Source: Volutella citrinella (Eukaryota; Ascomycota; Sordariomycetes; Hypocreales; Nectriaceae). Taken from it: a stretch of DNA of 64,000 bases. Below, in pieces: positions 23,030-35,777 of this stretch. The translations under genes were made by a program, and so were the position numbers. Position 1 is the first letter of the stretch. Each line of letters begins with the position of its first letter. The stretch is taken from positions 3,348,001 to 3,412,000 of the forward strand of contig JAWZSP010000001.1 in assembly GCA_034401135.1 (NCBI GenBank), read 5' to 3'. A model generated the notes under the pieces. It had not been told where the DNA came from. It did not search any database and saw only the letters and a list, made by a program, of their open reading frames with translations.

Positions 23030-23346
23030 ACCTTGACGGCATACTGACTTTTAGGCGGCAACGACAAAGTTACTTGAGTTGGAGTCATGAGCGGGTTCAG
23101 AGATTAGCGCCCTTCAGGGGCCCCAGCTGCAGCCCAGTGCTTGCGCCCAGTACAAATTAAGGCATTCACGCCCAAAGCTAGGCAGACTTAGCGCACAGAG
23201 TGCAGCAGTCCGTGTTCCACTCGTTATCAATCGACGATGACGACAACTGGGATCAGTAAACCATGCCGTGACACGCCAGGTAGTGTATTATTCTATTGTT
23301 TAGCCTCTTTTATCCGGCATTGTACAATGCACTCCTGCCCATCCGA
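23030..23346. other. Spacer between COG4 and SUA5 (tandem, minus strand)
   Basis: This interval of about 320 bp lies between the COG4 stop and the farthest SUA5 start. It holds no recognisable feature beyond being the SUA5 upstream region. Confidence 0.5.
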
Positions 23347-25814
23347 CTAGCCTCGGACCAAGGCCCTGGCTCGTCGTCTTTCGTCGTCCGTGAGCAGCCA
23401 CTCAATGCTATCCTCGTCGTCCAAGGCGATCAACTCATCCCACTCCTCATCCTCCATGTTGATCACCATCAGCAACTGCGTCACCTTTCCAAAGACCTCC
23501 CTGACGGCGTAGTCGCCCCTCGATATCGCGTCCACAATGCCGCCGAAATCGCGCTCAATGCGGATTGCCCCCAGCGCCGTAGTGCGGCCGCTGTAGCCAA
23601 AAATCCTCTTCTCGAGGTTCTTGGACAGATACCGGGCCGTCATGTCCAGTAGCGTGGCATACGTGCTGGGCGTCATCAGACGAGCGATGGGCCTCATGAG
23701 CTGCTCCCAGCCATGCTCGAAACGTCGCGGGACCTGCTCCAAAAGCTCATCTGCATCCTCGTCGTTTTGCAAGGCGATATCAGCAATGTCGTCCTCCGAA
23801 AGCGTGTAGTCGGCGTCGCGGAAGGTATCGATGAGAACAGGCCGCAGCCGTGACTTGACAACGGTGTTGAATAGCACTTGGATGCCTTCGTTCAGGAGTT
23901 CGCCCGTTTTAGAGACAAAGGTTGTGTGGAGAGTGTGCAGAGCATTCGTGACGAGTGTCACATCTCGTTCAAAGGGGAATGCGTCCTTAAGTGGTCCGCT
24001 ATGAGTTGCGCCACTCATCTGCTGGCTTGGGTTGCCTATCCGGCCGCTAATGATCCTGGTCAGGTACTCGTTCGCCATGTCAAGGCTGTTGATGAGAACG
24101 ATGAACTGGATGATTTTGTCCTCGGCTGGGAATCCTCCTTGGACGACCGGCTTCGGGTAGGATTCGTTCTGCATCTTTCGCTGGACCATGCCGACAAAGT
24201 CGGAATCCAACACTCGCCGAATGGTAGGTATTACAGAAGCTATGACATCTCGTTGTGACGTCTCGATCGACTTCTGGACGACGGCATTCACGATGTACAT
24301 GACATCGTCCACGGCCAGAATGATATAGGGCGTGTTTCCCTCCAGCTGCTTGGTCATGCTCAACGAGAGACCGCTTGGATATTCGTCCATCTGGAATGCC
24401 TTCTCAACAGAGCGCCGGACGAAGAAAGTCGTCATGATATTATATGGCCCCGACAGCTTGCTCGATATTTTGGCGTAGAGATTTGACTTGACCAATAAAT
24501 CCGGGACAACCAGGGGGGCATCTGCCGGCGAATTCGCATCCTTGACTGTGTAAGCGCGACTGGATGTGCAAAGTATAACAGAAATGGCCATCTTACCTTG
24601 CACTTAAATGAAAGGAACCTTGTGTAAAAGGACCACCGCCCAAGCATCAGAGCTATCTCGCTGAGGACGCCTTCGATCTCTCTCATGTTGACGCCCTCGT
24701 CCTCACTCTCACGGGGGTTGTTGCCCACGCCAACCGCAGGAGAGTTGACCCTTGGTGTGCCGACTCTGGGCTGCTGCGGGAGGAAGCTCTGAACGAGAAA
24801 CGAGAACGGGTAGCTCTTGACGTCTGTGAGCTTCCTGTCGATGCCGAGCTCGTCGCTCCAGGTGTCGAGGATGATTCCACCTTGGACATCGGCCTCCATT
24901 TGCAGGCGCTCAATGACACGAACCATCTTCCCTGCCCCGTAATGGCGATCCACCAATCCGCCGTGGCCTTCCACGATTTGCGCAATGTGCTCGAACAGGT
25001 GCGCCAGGCAGTGTGCGTAGAAGAAGTCCTCCCTCCTCCCCGGGGTTGCAGAATCCTTCAGCCTGGCCCTCGCCTTGTCGGCCACTCCTTGGCAGACGTA
25101 CCGACCGTATGCGTCCAGCCCAACGTTGGCTCGTCCTATCAGCGGGAACAGCTTGAAGAACCTTGTGATCTTGGTGGCGTCGCCATCGCTGACAGCCTTC
25201 TCGAATTCACGGAGGAACAGGCCGCACAAGCTCTCCCTCGCGTCCTCGAGCGTCACCCACGGCGGGTCGGGCACCTCCACACTGGGCACGATGCTAGAGG
25301 CAAACGGGCCTTTGATAATCTCTTCGGGTACCTTGCTAGCTCTCGACAGGTATCCAGCAGCGGCCTCCCAGTCTTGGGGTGCGCCCATGGAGCCCACGAC
25401 GCCGTTGACGCACGCCTTGAGTTCTGCCACTTGCTCCACGACTCCCAGCGTCTCCTCCACTCGGCTCTTCTCCAGATCCAGCTCCTTGACTCTGTCGCTC
25501 AGTCGACCCGCGCTGTCAGCCGCTGTCGCCAGCATGTCGTTCCCGATCGATCGCGTCCGGATGACCTGCGCCCCGAGGCCCGCGCGTAGGAGGTCCAGCC
25601 GGCCGAGGTCGCGGGAGAGGTCGGCCTGCGAGGCGAGGAGGGCATCGAGGCGGGTCGTGATCGCGCTCTCGCGGGCGTGCAGCGCAGCCAGCGCATCACG
25701 GATCTCTGCCTCGGTGGTGGCATTCTGGAGAGTTGCGGTAGAGGGGTTGACGGCGCCGCCTTGCTCGGTGTCTGGCCGGTGGGATGTGCCGTTTGGAAGC
25801 GCGGACATGGTCAT
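23347..25814 (-). CDS. COG4: Conserved oligomeric Golgi complex subunit 4
   Basis: Two exons (24597-25814 and 23347-24540) encode 803 aa. The N-terminal quarter is coiled coil (ALHARESAITTRLDALLASQ onward); then come the conserved Cog4 regions ITRFFKLFPLIGRANVGLD, MTTFFVRRSVEKAFQMDE and VDDVMYIVNAVVQKSIETS. COG is the multisubunit tether for retrograde intra-Golgi vesicles; Cog4 contacts the SNARE Sed5 and the SM protein Sly1. The 56-nt intron has donor GTAAGA. Frame continuity requires the acceptor TCAAG rather than the CAG five bases earlier, joining SFKCK to DANSPADAP. A second ATG two codons downstream (25808, ACCATG) is an equally good start. Confidence 0.92.
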
Positions 25815-26266
25815 TGGGGAGCTGCGGTGGCAAGTTGCATCGCTGCCTGTGCTCTTCGTCTGATCGACCGTAGGGTTCCGGGAGCTTTATGCGGATGTGA
25901 GTGGGACAGTGGTCGGAGCTACAAGACATGAGGCACTCGGTATGTGGAGGACGGGCAGTTGGTGACACGCAGCCACACCCCCCCCCCCCCCCCCTCGCCG
26001 CCGACACCCCTACCCTGGAACAGCAACAAAATGGTAATACGCAGCGCATTTTCCACTTCACCCAAAGATTGAAGATAAAAGAGCAGACACTAGTGGGCGG
26101 TGGAGGAACAGTTTGATTTGACTTATTTTCCCAAATTAAAATAAATTGACGCCTGCCATATGCAATTAGGTGTGAGGAGCCCACATGCCTTCTATCGTTA
26201 GGTGCCCTAGTTGTACAATGTTCTTTCTTGTTACCCCCTCTTCCATCATGTATGCCTCCCCCCATA
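25815..26266. other. Spacer between PMR1 and COG4 with a 17-bp C tract
   Basis: The 452 bp hold the COG4 upstream region and PMR1 downstream region. A run of 17 C residues lies at 25978-25994. No gene is supported. Confidence 0.55.
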
Positions 26267-29200
26267 TTAAACTGCTTGGCTATATCCGCTAGCAAAACGC
26301 CGTTGCCCATATTTGAGATATTTCCTTAGCTCATCTACCCAAAACACCGTGCTGCACAATATTACAAGACGAACAAGGTCGAAGAAGCCAATGGCCTCCG
26401 TCTGGAATATCTCCTGGAGCCAAGGGAAGTAGATGACGAGGAGCTGGCCGCCGATGCTCAGGGACACCGCCCAATTGAAGAGGTTGTTTGAGAAGAGGCC
26501 GACCTCCCCTCGGAGGATTGACTTGGACTCTGACCGGCAGGCGAGTGCATTGAACATGTCGAACATGACGAAGCAGGTAAACGTCATGGTTGTGTCGCGT
26601 CGCGTCACTTTGCCGTCGGCCAGCATCTCCCGGCTGTAAATCAGCATGGTACCCAGGGTGATGACGGCGGCAGATGTCAACACCCGCTGGATTAGGGCAC
26701 GCGTGAGGACTGGATCCCCGCGCTTTCGAGGCGGTCGGTTCATGACATCGGGATCGACCTTCTCCACACCGAGTGACTGGGCGGGTGGGCCATCCATGAT
26801 AATATCTATGCCTCTGTTAGTTGCTGTTCTGCTGGAGTAGAAGTTTGCAGATACGTACTGATCCAGAGGATCTGCATGGCATTCAATGGTGTTTTGAAGC
26901 CGAAGCAAGTGCAGATGAGAACAAGGGCCAGACTGGCCGCACTGGTGCTAAGTTGAAACGTCAGGAAGTTTTGAATATTGTTGAAAATGCCTTTTCCTTC
27001 TTCGATGGCCCGTAGAATGGTGGAGAAATCGTCATCAGTCAGAATCATGTCGGCGGCCTCTTTTGCGACGTCGGTGCCGTGGCGTCCCATGGAGACACCG
27101 ATATCAGCTTTCTTCAAGGCCGGAGCATCGTTCACGCCATCACCCGTCATTGCAACAATATCGCCCCTTGACTGAAGAGCGGCGATGATCTTCATCTTGT
27201 GGTCCGGGTTCGTTCTCGCAAAGATTGTGGTATGCTCCATGGCTAGCGCCAGGTCTTCCTGAGACATTCGATCAACCTCGTCACCGCGAAGGACGGGCTT
27301 TACGGTTCTCTGTCCGGCAGTGTGGCCACTGGGGACCGCAATGGCCATTCCCAGCTGCTGCCCAATGGCTAGAGCCGTAGTTTCGGCGTCACCAGTGATC
27401 ATAATTACCTTGACGCCACCACGCATAAGACGTCGAATAGAGCGAGCGACTCCAGGTCGCGGAGGGTCACTCATACCCACAAGCCCGGCAAAAGTAAGGC
27501 CTTGGTAGGCCTCGTGAGGCTCTGTGTGCTTGTGCTTTGCAGAGGCTGAAACCGGACCACTGGCAAAGGCCAAGACACGGAGTCCAGTTACGGCCATGGC
27601 CTCTGCAGCTCGAATCGCTTCTTGGCGGCGGGCACTGTCAAGAACAATTTCTCTCCCATCTCGCTCCATGTAAGTGTCGCAAGCTGCCAGGATCTTCTCA
27701 ATGGAACCCTTCATGTAAGCGTACTCCTTTTCACCCCCAACGGTGACACCCATCCATTTGCGTTCTGAGCTGAACGGAGTTTCGTTCACGCGGGGCCCTA
27801 CCGAATCTCGAACGTCATGCTCGTTGAATCGATCCAGCATATCGAGCATGGCCACATCCGTGGGCTGACCAACCCATCGAGTATAAGTCGATACTTCTTC
27901 GTTGCCGACTGTCGATGATAGCACTGCAGCTGCAGCTGCACCATTCTCCATGTACTTTTGTGCAAGGCGCGCATTGTTGGCAATGTTGCCAATGCGTAGG
28001 ATTCGGAGGGTAGCCTGATTAACTTCTGGATCGGTCTCAGGCTGATCGTGCTCGGGATCAACCTTAACAGTGTCGGGAGCGCCAAAATACCACATCTTGG
28101 TGGTTGTCATGTGGTTAGTAGTGAGAGTTCCGGTCTTGTCTGTGCATACGACATTGACGGAGCCAAGAGTCTCGACTTTAGGCATCCTGCGCACAATAGC
28201 ATTGTGTTTAGCCATGCGGTGCACCCCGAGAGCCAGTGTCACAGTAACAATGATAGGAAGGCCCTCCGGGATCGCCGCAACGGCGAGGGAAATGGAAATC
28301 TGAAATATTTCCAGGAGTTTCTTACCCTGCAACCAACCAACGATAGAGATGAGGCCGATGACGACGAATGACGCCTTGCTTAGCTGAGAACCGAGATCAT
28401 CCATGGATAATTGAAGAGGGGAGCGTGGGCTTTCCGTCCCAGACACGCTGGTAGCAATGGTCCCGAAGTGGGTGTGTCCTCCTGTCGCAAAGACAATGCC
28501 CTGACCGTGCCCCGACTTGACCAGCGTGCCCATGTAAGCAATATTGTGCGCGGCCTCGGTAGTTGGAGGCGCATCGTGACCCCCAGGCGACAGCGAGTTT
28601 GCGCCGGACTTTTCCAACCCATATGAACTGAAACTACGGCTCCGCGCGTCGTCCGTGACCCTCACAGGCTCAGTCTCGCCAGTCAGGTTGGATGCGTCGA
28701 TGGTCAGGTCAGCCGCTTTGGTGACACGAATGTCTGCTGGAATCCGGTCACCGGTGGTGAAGAGAACCAGGTCTCCGGGCACGAGCTGTGTGGCCATCAC
28801 CCTGGACGAAGTAGCATCCAAAACGTCATCGATGGGAGTAATGGAGCCCGGAGACTGAGCGAGATCGCCCGTGTCCATAGACTTAGGGGGCCACGTCGGG
28901 GCTTTGCCGAGAGGCGAAGACCTCATCTGGCCTCGGACCAGGTGTGCATGGTTTGGGACCAAGTGGTTCAGCGCCTCGATAGATTGCTCGGATCGATATT
29001 CCTGGACGAAGCCCACAGTAACAACGATAGTAACGGCGACCGTGATACTGATGGCATCATCCATGTTCCCTAGCAAAAGGGAGGCTCCGGCGGAAACCAG
29101 CAGCAGCACAATGAGAGGCTCCTGGAACTGCTTCACGAACCGCAGCCATAACGGCTCGGGCTCCTCGTGGGGAATTTCGTTGGGTCCATGTTCGGTCAAC

Positions 29201-29397
29201 CTGGACAAGGCCTCGGTAGGCGTCAAGCCATGGGTCAGCGACGTTCGGAGGTTGGCGGCGGCCTCGCTCGGGGTCATGAACGAATACGATTCTGCAGTGT
29301 TCTTGGAGGGAATCAGCGGGAAACTCAAACTACTATACTGTGGGCAAATGGTTGGCCTTGGGACTCACCCGTGCATGCTGTGAGGTAGTTCGGACAT
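26267..29397 (-). CDS. PMR1: Golgi Ca2+/Mn2+ P-type ATPase, PMR1 type
   Basis: The proposed exons are 29369-29397, 26859-29332 and 26267-26805, giving 1013 aa. P2A ATPase landmarks are TGETEPV (actuator, about 227), [11 protein letters not shown] (phosphorylated Asp, about 408), [28 protein letters not shown] in M4, and [12 protein letters not shown] before M7. The C-terminal membrane helices are intact to SGYSQAV. It pumps Ca2+ and Mn2+ into the Golgi, supporting glycosylation and secretion. The last intron (26806-26858, 53 nt) is clear. The 5' end is less certain: the main open frame lacks an ATG before MTPSEAA, and a 29-nt exon MSELPHSMH with donor GTGAGT fits, but the intron to the nearest in-phase TAG is only 36 nt. 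A start within the main exon is the alternative. Confidence 0.9.
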
Positions 29398-31347
29398 GTC
29401 GAGGGCGTCGAGGACGATCGGGATCGGGGGATTCGCTGACGAGTCCGGTGATGGTTGGGACGTTGGTGGTCGGGAGGAGGCCCTGCTTTCCGGCGCCGTC
29501 GCGTTCTTGCCACGGCAGCTGCATCTTCAACAACAGCGCGCTGATGGCCTCGTCGTCACAATCGCAAGTGACAACCGAGAAGGGGCATGGAGTTTAAGGG
29601 CGGAGCAAGTCGCAGATGCGCCGAGTCATGGGGAGGGGAATCGTCGACGGGAGGCGCGATGGGCATCAGCAACGAGAGTAATCGCAGCCAGTCGCGTCGA
29701 GTCCGGGACCGAGACAGGCGGAGCCAGGTCGGGTCTCTGGGCGGAATATCGATCAGCTCCGCTTGCGTGGACTAGTTGGCATGAAACTGTGATGGGGATA
29801 TGGTTAAAGAAAGATTTCCAATGCTTAATTATGTCCAGGTGGCTTGTCTGGAGGCGAAGCTCAGGCTAGTACATTTCGAGGCTGCCAGGGGCTTGCAGCC
29901 AACTCCGGAGACGGCGCCGGCAGCTCGCCAATGGCGGGTGCACACTGGTACTACCTGGTAGGGGGTGCAGCGATGCCAAGGGCCCCCCTGGACCGCTGGA
30001 GGATTAGCTGACTGAGTGCTGATGAACATCCTTTGACTTTTGAGGTGGCCATTGAAGGTTGGCCATTGATGTGAACCAGGAGAAAACCATCTGGCCCATT
30101 GCGCTGGCTTGTACGGAGTATGTGGATTAAATGGCTGTCTTCTTCCCTTGGCATTTAGATCTGGCGTGGTTACGATCCACGTACACCATGCCCGTATACA
30201 TGGCTGAGCATCCTACGACCCAACAATTCTGATTGCATACCCAAGTCACACCTGTGCGTCCATCATTCAATTTTCACATGATCTACTCCCTTCATTGGCA
30301 TGGCATCTATCTCAGCTTATACATGGACATTGGAGGGCAATTGGTACCTTTTGTGCTGCTCGTGTTGTCAACGGACCAAGTAGTGGTTTGTCTTTGGTGT
30401 CGCAGATTGCGGTTGGAAAACTATAACGATATATACTAATAGTCTTCTGTGAGGTAGCATCATGAATCATTATCTCACTGATCACCGGTGATCACGGCAG
30501 GTCGCGGGAAAATTCCCCTGGCCATGTTGGAAGGCGTTCAAGTGGTACAGCCGCCTGTTGATACGTGATGACCAACTTGCGGCAAACACGGAGATTGACT
30601 TTTTCCGGATGCGGTGGTGCAAGTCGCGGTACCCATTGGCGAAAGAGTCGCGTACGTGCTCATGTTATATTCACACACACTCACTGGCGTCTGTATGCAG
30701 CCTCCCAAACGATGCTAGGCTTCTTTGGGTAGCAAGACCGGAGCTTTGGGGGCAGCTGAAGTCGTGTTCATTTCTCCTCTATGTGCCAAGTACATGAAAC
30801 CCGCTCCTCAGCCCACGGTGCATTCTTGACCCACGGGTACATGGTACATAAAGGTACGAGCCACTGACCAGCCGCAGGCCGCCCCAGCCACGCCATTTAC
30901 CGTTGGTGGCCGCCGAAAAGACCAGGCCACTCCCCTCAACTCCAGGTTCAGGACCAACCTGACGTCTCCCTCTCCAAACCGTTCGCGATCCCACCTGTTC
31001 ACGCCCATCGCTTCCGTCGCTGTCGCCCACGGCATCAACTGTCGCTGCAGCTGATCGCTTTGATTTTCCTCCTCGCGCGATCGCCTTGCCTTGCTTCATG
31101 CATCTACGGTACTCCTGCTGCGCGTAAAGCCAGAGCGACTACTGCGCTTGTTTACCTGCCCGAACGCGCCCCCCTGGTCTTTGTGTTTACCCACACTTCC
31201 TTGGCCACACGCACGCACGCCTTCAACTCAGCCTTTCGCCTCTCTCCCCCTCCGAACCATCACCAGGTCTTACTAGCTACCTTCATTCACGCCGCGATAT
31301 CCTAAGGCCTTACTCATCTGCGATCCGCGTCGTCGCGCGACCGCATC
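29398..31347. promoter_or_regulatory. Divergent upstream region of PMR1 and RAD21
   Basis: About 1.95 kb with no supportable gene. Open frames are short and lack motifs. The last 300 bp before RAD21 are pyrimidine-rich, consistent with a promoter and 5' leader. Confidence 0.4.
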
Positions 31348-33296
31348 ATGTTCTACTCGGAGACGCTCCTCCAGAAGAGCGGGCCTCTGGCCCGTGTCTG
31401 GTTGTCTGCCAACCTCGAGCGCAAGCTGTCCAAGAATCACATTCTGCAATCAAATGTCACGGACAGTGTCGAGGCAATTATCACGCCCAACCAGGCTCCT
31501 ATGGCCCTGCGGTTGAGCGGTCAGCTTTTGCTTGGTGTTGTTCGAATTTATCAGCGCAAGACGCGTTACTTGTTGGATGATTGTAACGAAGCTATGATGA
31601 AGATTAAGATGGTACGTGTAGACATCGCGTCTGTTTATCCGAATGTTAGCTAACAGAAACATAGGCCTTCCGGTCCAGCGGAAATAATGATATGGCCGTG
31701 AACCTTCAGATCCCTAACCGCGAGGCGCTTCTGCTCCCAGACCGTATCACGCCCTACGATAACTTCGAGCTTCCCCCTCCACCAGATGCTTCATGGCTCC
31801 TCTCCCAACCCGATGATGTGGCCGCCAACCCTGTCGGCCGCAAGGGTCGCGTCAGCAACAATCGTGATATCAACCTTCAGGAAGACTTTGACAACAGCCA
31901 ATTCCTCACCGATAACCCGGGAATGGATGAGGATGCTTTGGCACCTATGGATGACCTTGATCTCCAGCTTGACTTTGGAATCGACATGGATGGAGACCCC
32001 AGCCAGAGCATTGAAATAGGACGAGACGCCCCCCTTCCTCGCGATGTTGACGATGATGTGTTTAGCGAAGTGGATATCATGCCGCGTCACAAGGACGGAG
32101 TCGAAGGGGAGACATCTCTCGATATCAACCCGGGCGATGGCGTTCGCATCGCCGATTTCGATGGAGATCTTGCTATGGGCGATGACGACTTTGTAATCAA
32201 CCAGGCGGACCAGTCTCATATGCCTGAGATGAACGCTGCCTCCGCGTTTGGCCGCGGCCGAATCTCCGAGTCGCCCCTCTCAGACATTGACGAGGATTTC
32301 GCAAAGGAGGTCGAGGCGGAGTACACCTTGCACCAACAAACGGATTTGTATGAGCCAGATGCTGAGGAGGACCATACGCTTGTTCGACGCCCGGCGCAGC
32401 GCGCACGCAGGCAGAAGATTCTGACACCCGATGACGAAATTGCTCTCTCCAGCGATCACATCAAGAAGCAACAAGCCAACCGCGAAAACATCATCAAGCC
32501 CGCCGCCTTCCTTCCTCGGGACCCCTTCCTACTCGCCTTGATGGATATGCAAAAGAGCGGTGGCTTTGTTTCGTCCATCATGATGGAGGGACGAAGCGCT
32601 GGCTGGGCCCCTGAGCTCCGCGGCATGCTCTCTCTGGACGCTGTTCGTGGCATGAATGAGCTCAAGCGAAAGCGCGACAGTGGCATTGCCGACGTGGACA
32701 GTGACCATGGCGCTTCAAAGTCTCCGCGCCTGGAGCTTGGCGATGACACAGACTTTGCTATTGATGGACACACTTTGGGTAACCAGAGCGTTGCTGCTGA
32801 TGGGACAATTATCGAAATCCCCGCCGACGAGGGTATGGCCCTCGGTGACAATGATCACACTGAGCGCGAAATCGGAAGCCCTATGCCTGCATTTGACGAC
32901 ACCACTGCTCCCCTTGTGCACCCCGCTGACAGCGGCCCGGTCTCTATGGGCACTAAGCATGCCGTGCATATTCTCCGCGATCTTTTCGGATCCGAAGCCG
33001 CCAACAGCCCCGACAAGCGTAAGAAGACTTCGGTTGTCTTCCAAGACTTACTCCCGGAGAAGCAGACGACCAAGGCTGAAGCCACCAAGATGTTTTTCGA
33101 ATGCCTGGTTCTTGCCACCAAGGACGCGATCAAGGTAGACCAAGGCTCTGGCCTGGGTGACCCCATCCGTGTACGTGGCAAGCGAGGGCTCTGGGGTGAC
33201 TGGGCCGAGAAGGAAGCTGGCGGTGAAATTGCTCACGAGAACGAGCCCGAACCCGCAGCCGTCAGTGCTCCAGCAGCAGTTGCTGTCTCGGCCTAA
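31348..33296 (+). CDS. RAD21: Cohesin kleisin subunit Rad21/Scc1
   Basis: Two exons (31348-31611, 31665-33296) give 631 aa. The N-terminal kleisin domain starts MFYSETLLQKSGPLARVWLS and includes YQRKTRYLLDDCNEAMMKIK, the helices that contact Smc3. A long acidic, low-complexity middle follows, with candidate separase sites (for example SDIDEDFAKEVEAEY). The C-terminal winged-helix domain (KTSVVFQDLLPEKQTTKAEA) binds Smc1. A short acidic/Ala-rich tail ends the protein. It closes the cohesin ring that holds sister chromatids together and shapes loops. The intron is 53 nt (GTACGT...TAG). The N-terminus matches mitotic Rad21 better than meiotic Rec8. Confidence 0.94.
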
Positions 33297-34042
33297 CATG
33301 GCACACAACACCCTGTTGAAATGACATTGGATGAACGAGGTCTGTTTCAAGGCGGTACGTTTGGGCATGTAAAGTATTGGATTCATGCATTCCGGGACGA
33401 CAGAGATCGTTAGTATTGGGGGCTTAAATGGCGTTGCCGGCGTTTAGGGAGATACCATGGCATGTGGAACTCGGGTCGAGGCCAGGGAAAAAGGTTACTG
33501 TGCGACAGACTTTGAATGGCGGTCTAGTACCAGTCCTGTTATAGATTGCGACCATGATCGTCTCTTGTATATAGTTGTTTACTTAAGACAGACTATTGAC
33601 ATGCATTAAGTGTCGTCATCTCCATGTACTCGCTTCGCGGTGCCTACAGGCGATGCTACTGGGCCAATCTACAAATGCTCAGCGAAAACCTGAGTGTTCT
33701 CCTAACTTGTTAAAAAGGACGAGGCGGGGAAGAGGCTGCTAGAGCATGGAGGCTGAACATTTACGGTTTACCCGCACGCAGGTACGGACGTAATTCCTTG
33801 GAGGGGAACATGTCAAGCATTAGCTAGCGGGTAGCAGGTCGCAGCCCCGCCACTAAGCCCCCCACGTTGGGCCATGATCTCATTTGCGCTGGGACGTTCT
33901 GAACTTCGCTCATCATCGAAAAACACACATTCATATAATCAGCCGTCGTCTCTACGAACCCCCCCCAAAACAAACCCGAGACCAGCTCCGGCCCGAGACG
34001 AGCCCTCCTCAAGAAGCCCCCAAGACCGCCCCAGCTGATCCA
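33297..34042. other. RAD21 downstream / cofactor A upstream region
   Basis: The 746 bp contain a relatively AT-rich RAD21 3' part and the upstream sequence of the next gene. No gene or repeat was seen. Confidence 0.5.
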
Positions 34043-34502
34043 ATGCCCCCGCCATCCCAGCTCGCTATCGCCACGCGGTCGGTCGACCGTCTGTTGAAGG
34101 AAGAGGCGTCCTATCACAAGGAACTTGCGCAGCAGGAGGCACAAGTCAAGGCCCTGGAAGAGAAGATCAAGGGCGGGCAGGGCAACGACGATGGAAATGA
34201 GGTCTTCATGCTGAAGCAGCAGGTGAGCCGGCGAGAGCCAAAACTCCTCATCCTGCCACGGCGCTGGTGCAGTTGCTGGTGTAGAGCACACACTGACTGG
34301 TTTTCGCCCTCCTTGTTAGCAAACCGCCGTCGACGAGACCAAAGCCGTATTTGGCCCCCTGAGAAGCCGGATCGCCGAAGCAGTTACGAAACTGGAGGAC
34401 CAGATCGCGCTGGCGGAGGACAGTGGCGCGCCCACTTCGGAGCTGGAGGAAGCCAAGGCGTCGCTCTCCAAGGCCAAGGCAGCGGAGAATGGCTCGTCAT
34501 AG
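34043..34502 (+). CDS. Tubulin-specific chaperone A (TBCA/Rbl2)
   Basis: Two exons (34043-34222, 34320-34502) encode 120 aa, normal for this family. The protein is almost entirely a three-helix coiled coil: MPPPSQLAIATRSVDRLLKE, ASYHKELAQQEAQVKALEEK, then after the intron QTAVDETKAVFGPLRSRIAE. Cofactor A binds beta-tubulin in the tubulin folding pathway. The start is set at the ATG before PPPSQLAI; the frame is open farther upstream, but that sequence looks like leader. The intron is 97 nt. The gene converges on the THO7-like gene, with 213 bp between the stops. Confidence 0.9.
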
Positions 34503-34715
34503 CCTTCTCTACTCGCAGAGGGGATGGATGTAGCTCCCAGGACACACGGTAGGCAGACGATGCTGCAGATATGATACCACGCAAGGCGCTGAAATGACAC
34601 GTCCAAACGCGACACGCTGATCCTTTTCGTCATACTGAGGGTATCTCTCTTGGAAAACATATCTTACATCTGCGCATCTGCACATCTGCACATGGCTTGG
34701 CGTAGTATCCACCAC

Positions 34716-35777
34716 TTAATTATCCACCTCCATCTTGTCATCCTGGCCATCCGGTGGATAAATCGTAACCTGGGGTGTTTCTGCTCCCCTTTCCCTCAGC
34801 CTCTCAGCCCCGTCGGATTCTTCCATGTCCACATCTTCCCCAGACTCCAGCCCCTCGTCACCGGGGTGGGCCATGGGAGAGGCATCACGGCTGGTTGGTG
34901 CTTGACTGCCACTGCGGGACAGAGAGCCACCAGCAAGTGGCCAAGGCTTAAGCATATCGGGCCCCGGCGTGTCTCGAGATGGTGTCCTCCCGCCGTTGAT
35001 GGCGTCTGGGTTGGGGGTTGCGCCCCCATCCGCTTTTGATTGAGCGTCCCCGTCAGGGTGTGGTGTTGCACCGGCACTTGGCTCGTTCCTCGGCGTCTGG
35101 CCCGGTTTGTCTGGCTCGGCATCGTCATCGGCATCCTCATTCATGCCCTCCCTGCGGTCCACTTCTTCCTTCTCATCACGGATCTGTCGCCTCAGGAGCA
35201 TGCCTTCCTCCATGATTCTGTTGAACTGCTCCCTCCGCTCCCGCCATGTCTCGCTGTAGGTCTCGCTCTCGCGCTCTAGTTCGCGACACTCCTCCTCTAG
35301 CTTTGAGAGATTGGCAATCTGGTCTTCGCGAGGACGTAGCAGCCTATTTGAGGTGATCTTTTCGGCGAGCTCGTCAAACTTCTTGCGCTGAGCGAGAGTG
35401 GCCTGCGCCACCTGTAGCTGCTCTCGAAGATCGGCATTGCTGGCTCGGACTTCTTGGCATTCGGATAGGATACGCTCTTGGTCGGCTTGGTAGCGCTCGC
35501 GCTCGCGGGTATTCGCGTGGTGGAGGAACTGTAGCCGTGAGATGGCGCTGTCGAAAGCGGCGAAGTCCAGAGTCAGGTCTTCTTTCAGCTGCTCGAGCTG
35601 GGATGGAGAGGCCTCGGTAGCGTCACCATTCTGTGAGGTAGTGGGCAAGGCCAATGAAGACAGCGCGTTGAGCCGTTTGGTTATTCGCTTGAACGGCTTC
35701 TCCTCGACGTTGAGAAGCCTTGTTTTGTGCAGGTCGGCCTCACCCTTCTCGTCTAGCAAGTCCCAGGACGATGCCAT
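34716..35777 (-). CDS. THO complex subunit 7 family protein
   Basis: A single exon of 353 aa from the ATG at 35777 (MASSWDLLDEKGEADLHKTR). The first 210 residues are strongly coiled coil and contain the THOC7 core: KPFKRITKRLNAL, then EKITSNRLLRPREDQIANLS and ECRELERESETYSETWRERR. The C-terminal 140 residues are a disordered, acidic Ser/Thr/Pro/Gly-rich tail with many TP/SP sites. THO couples transcription to mRNP packaging and export and prevents R-loops. In-frame ATGs farther upstream (to 35933) exist but add sequence unlike the family. It shares a 350-bp divergent region with the CCCH gene. Confidence 0.82.
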   Translation of the reverse strand: MASSWDLLDEKGEADLHKTRLLNVEEKPFKRITKRLNALSSLALPTTSQNGDATEASPSQLEQLKEDLTLDFAAFDSAISRLQFLHHANTRERERYQADQERILSECQEVRASNADLREQLQVAQATLAQRKKFDELAEKITSNRLLRPREDQIANLSKLEEECRELERESETYSETWRERREQFNRIMEEGMLLRRQIRDEKEEVDRREGMNEDADDDAEPDKPGQTPRNEPSAGATPHPDGDAQSKADGGATPNPDAINGGRTPSRDTPGPDMLKPWPLAGGSLSRSGSQAPTSRDASPMAHPGDEGLESGEDVDMEESDGAERLRERGAETPQVTIYPPDGQDDKMEVDN

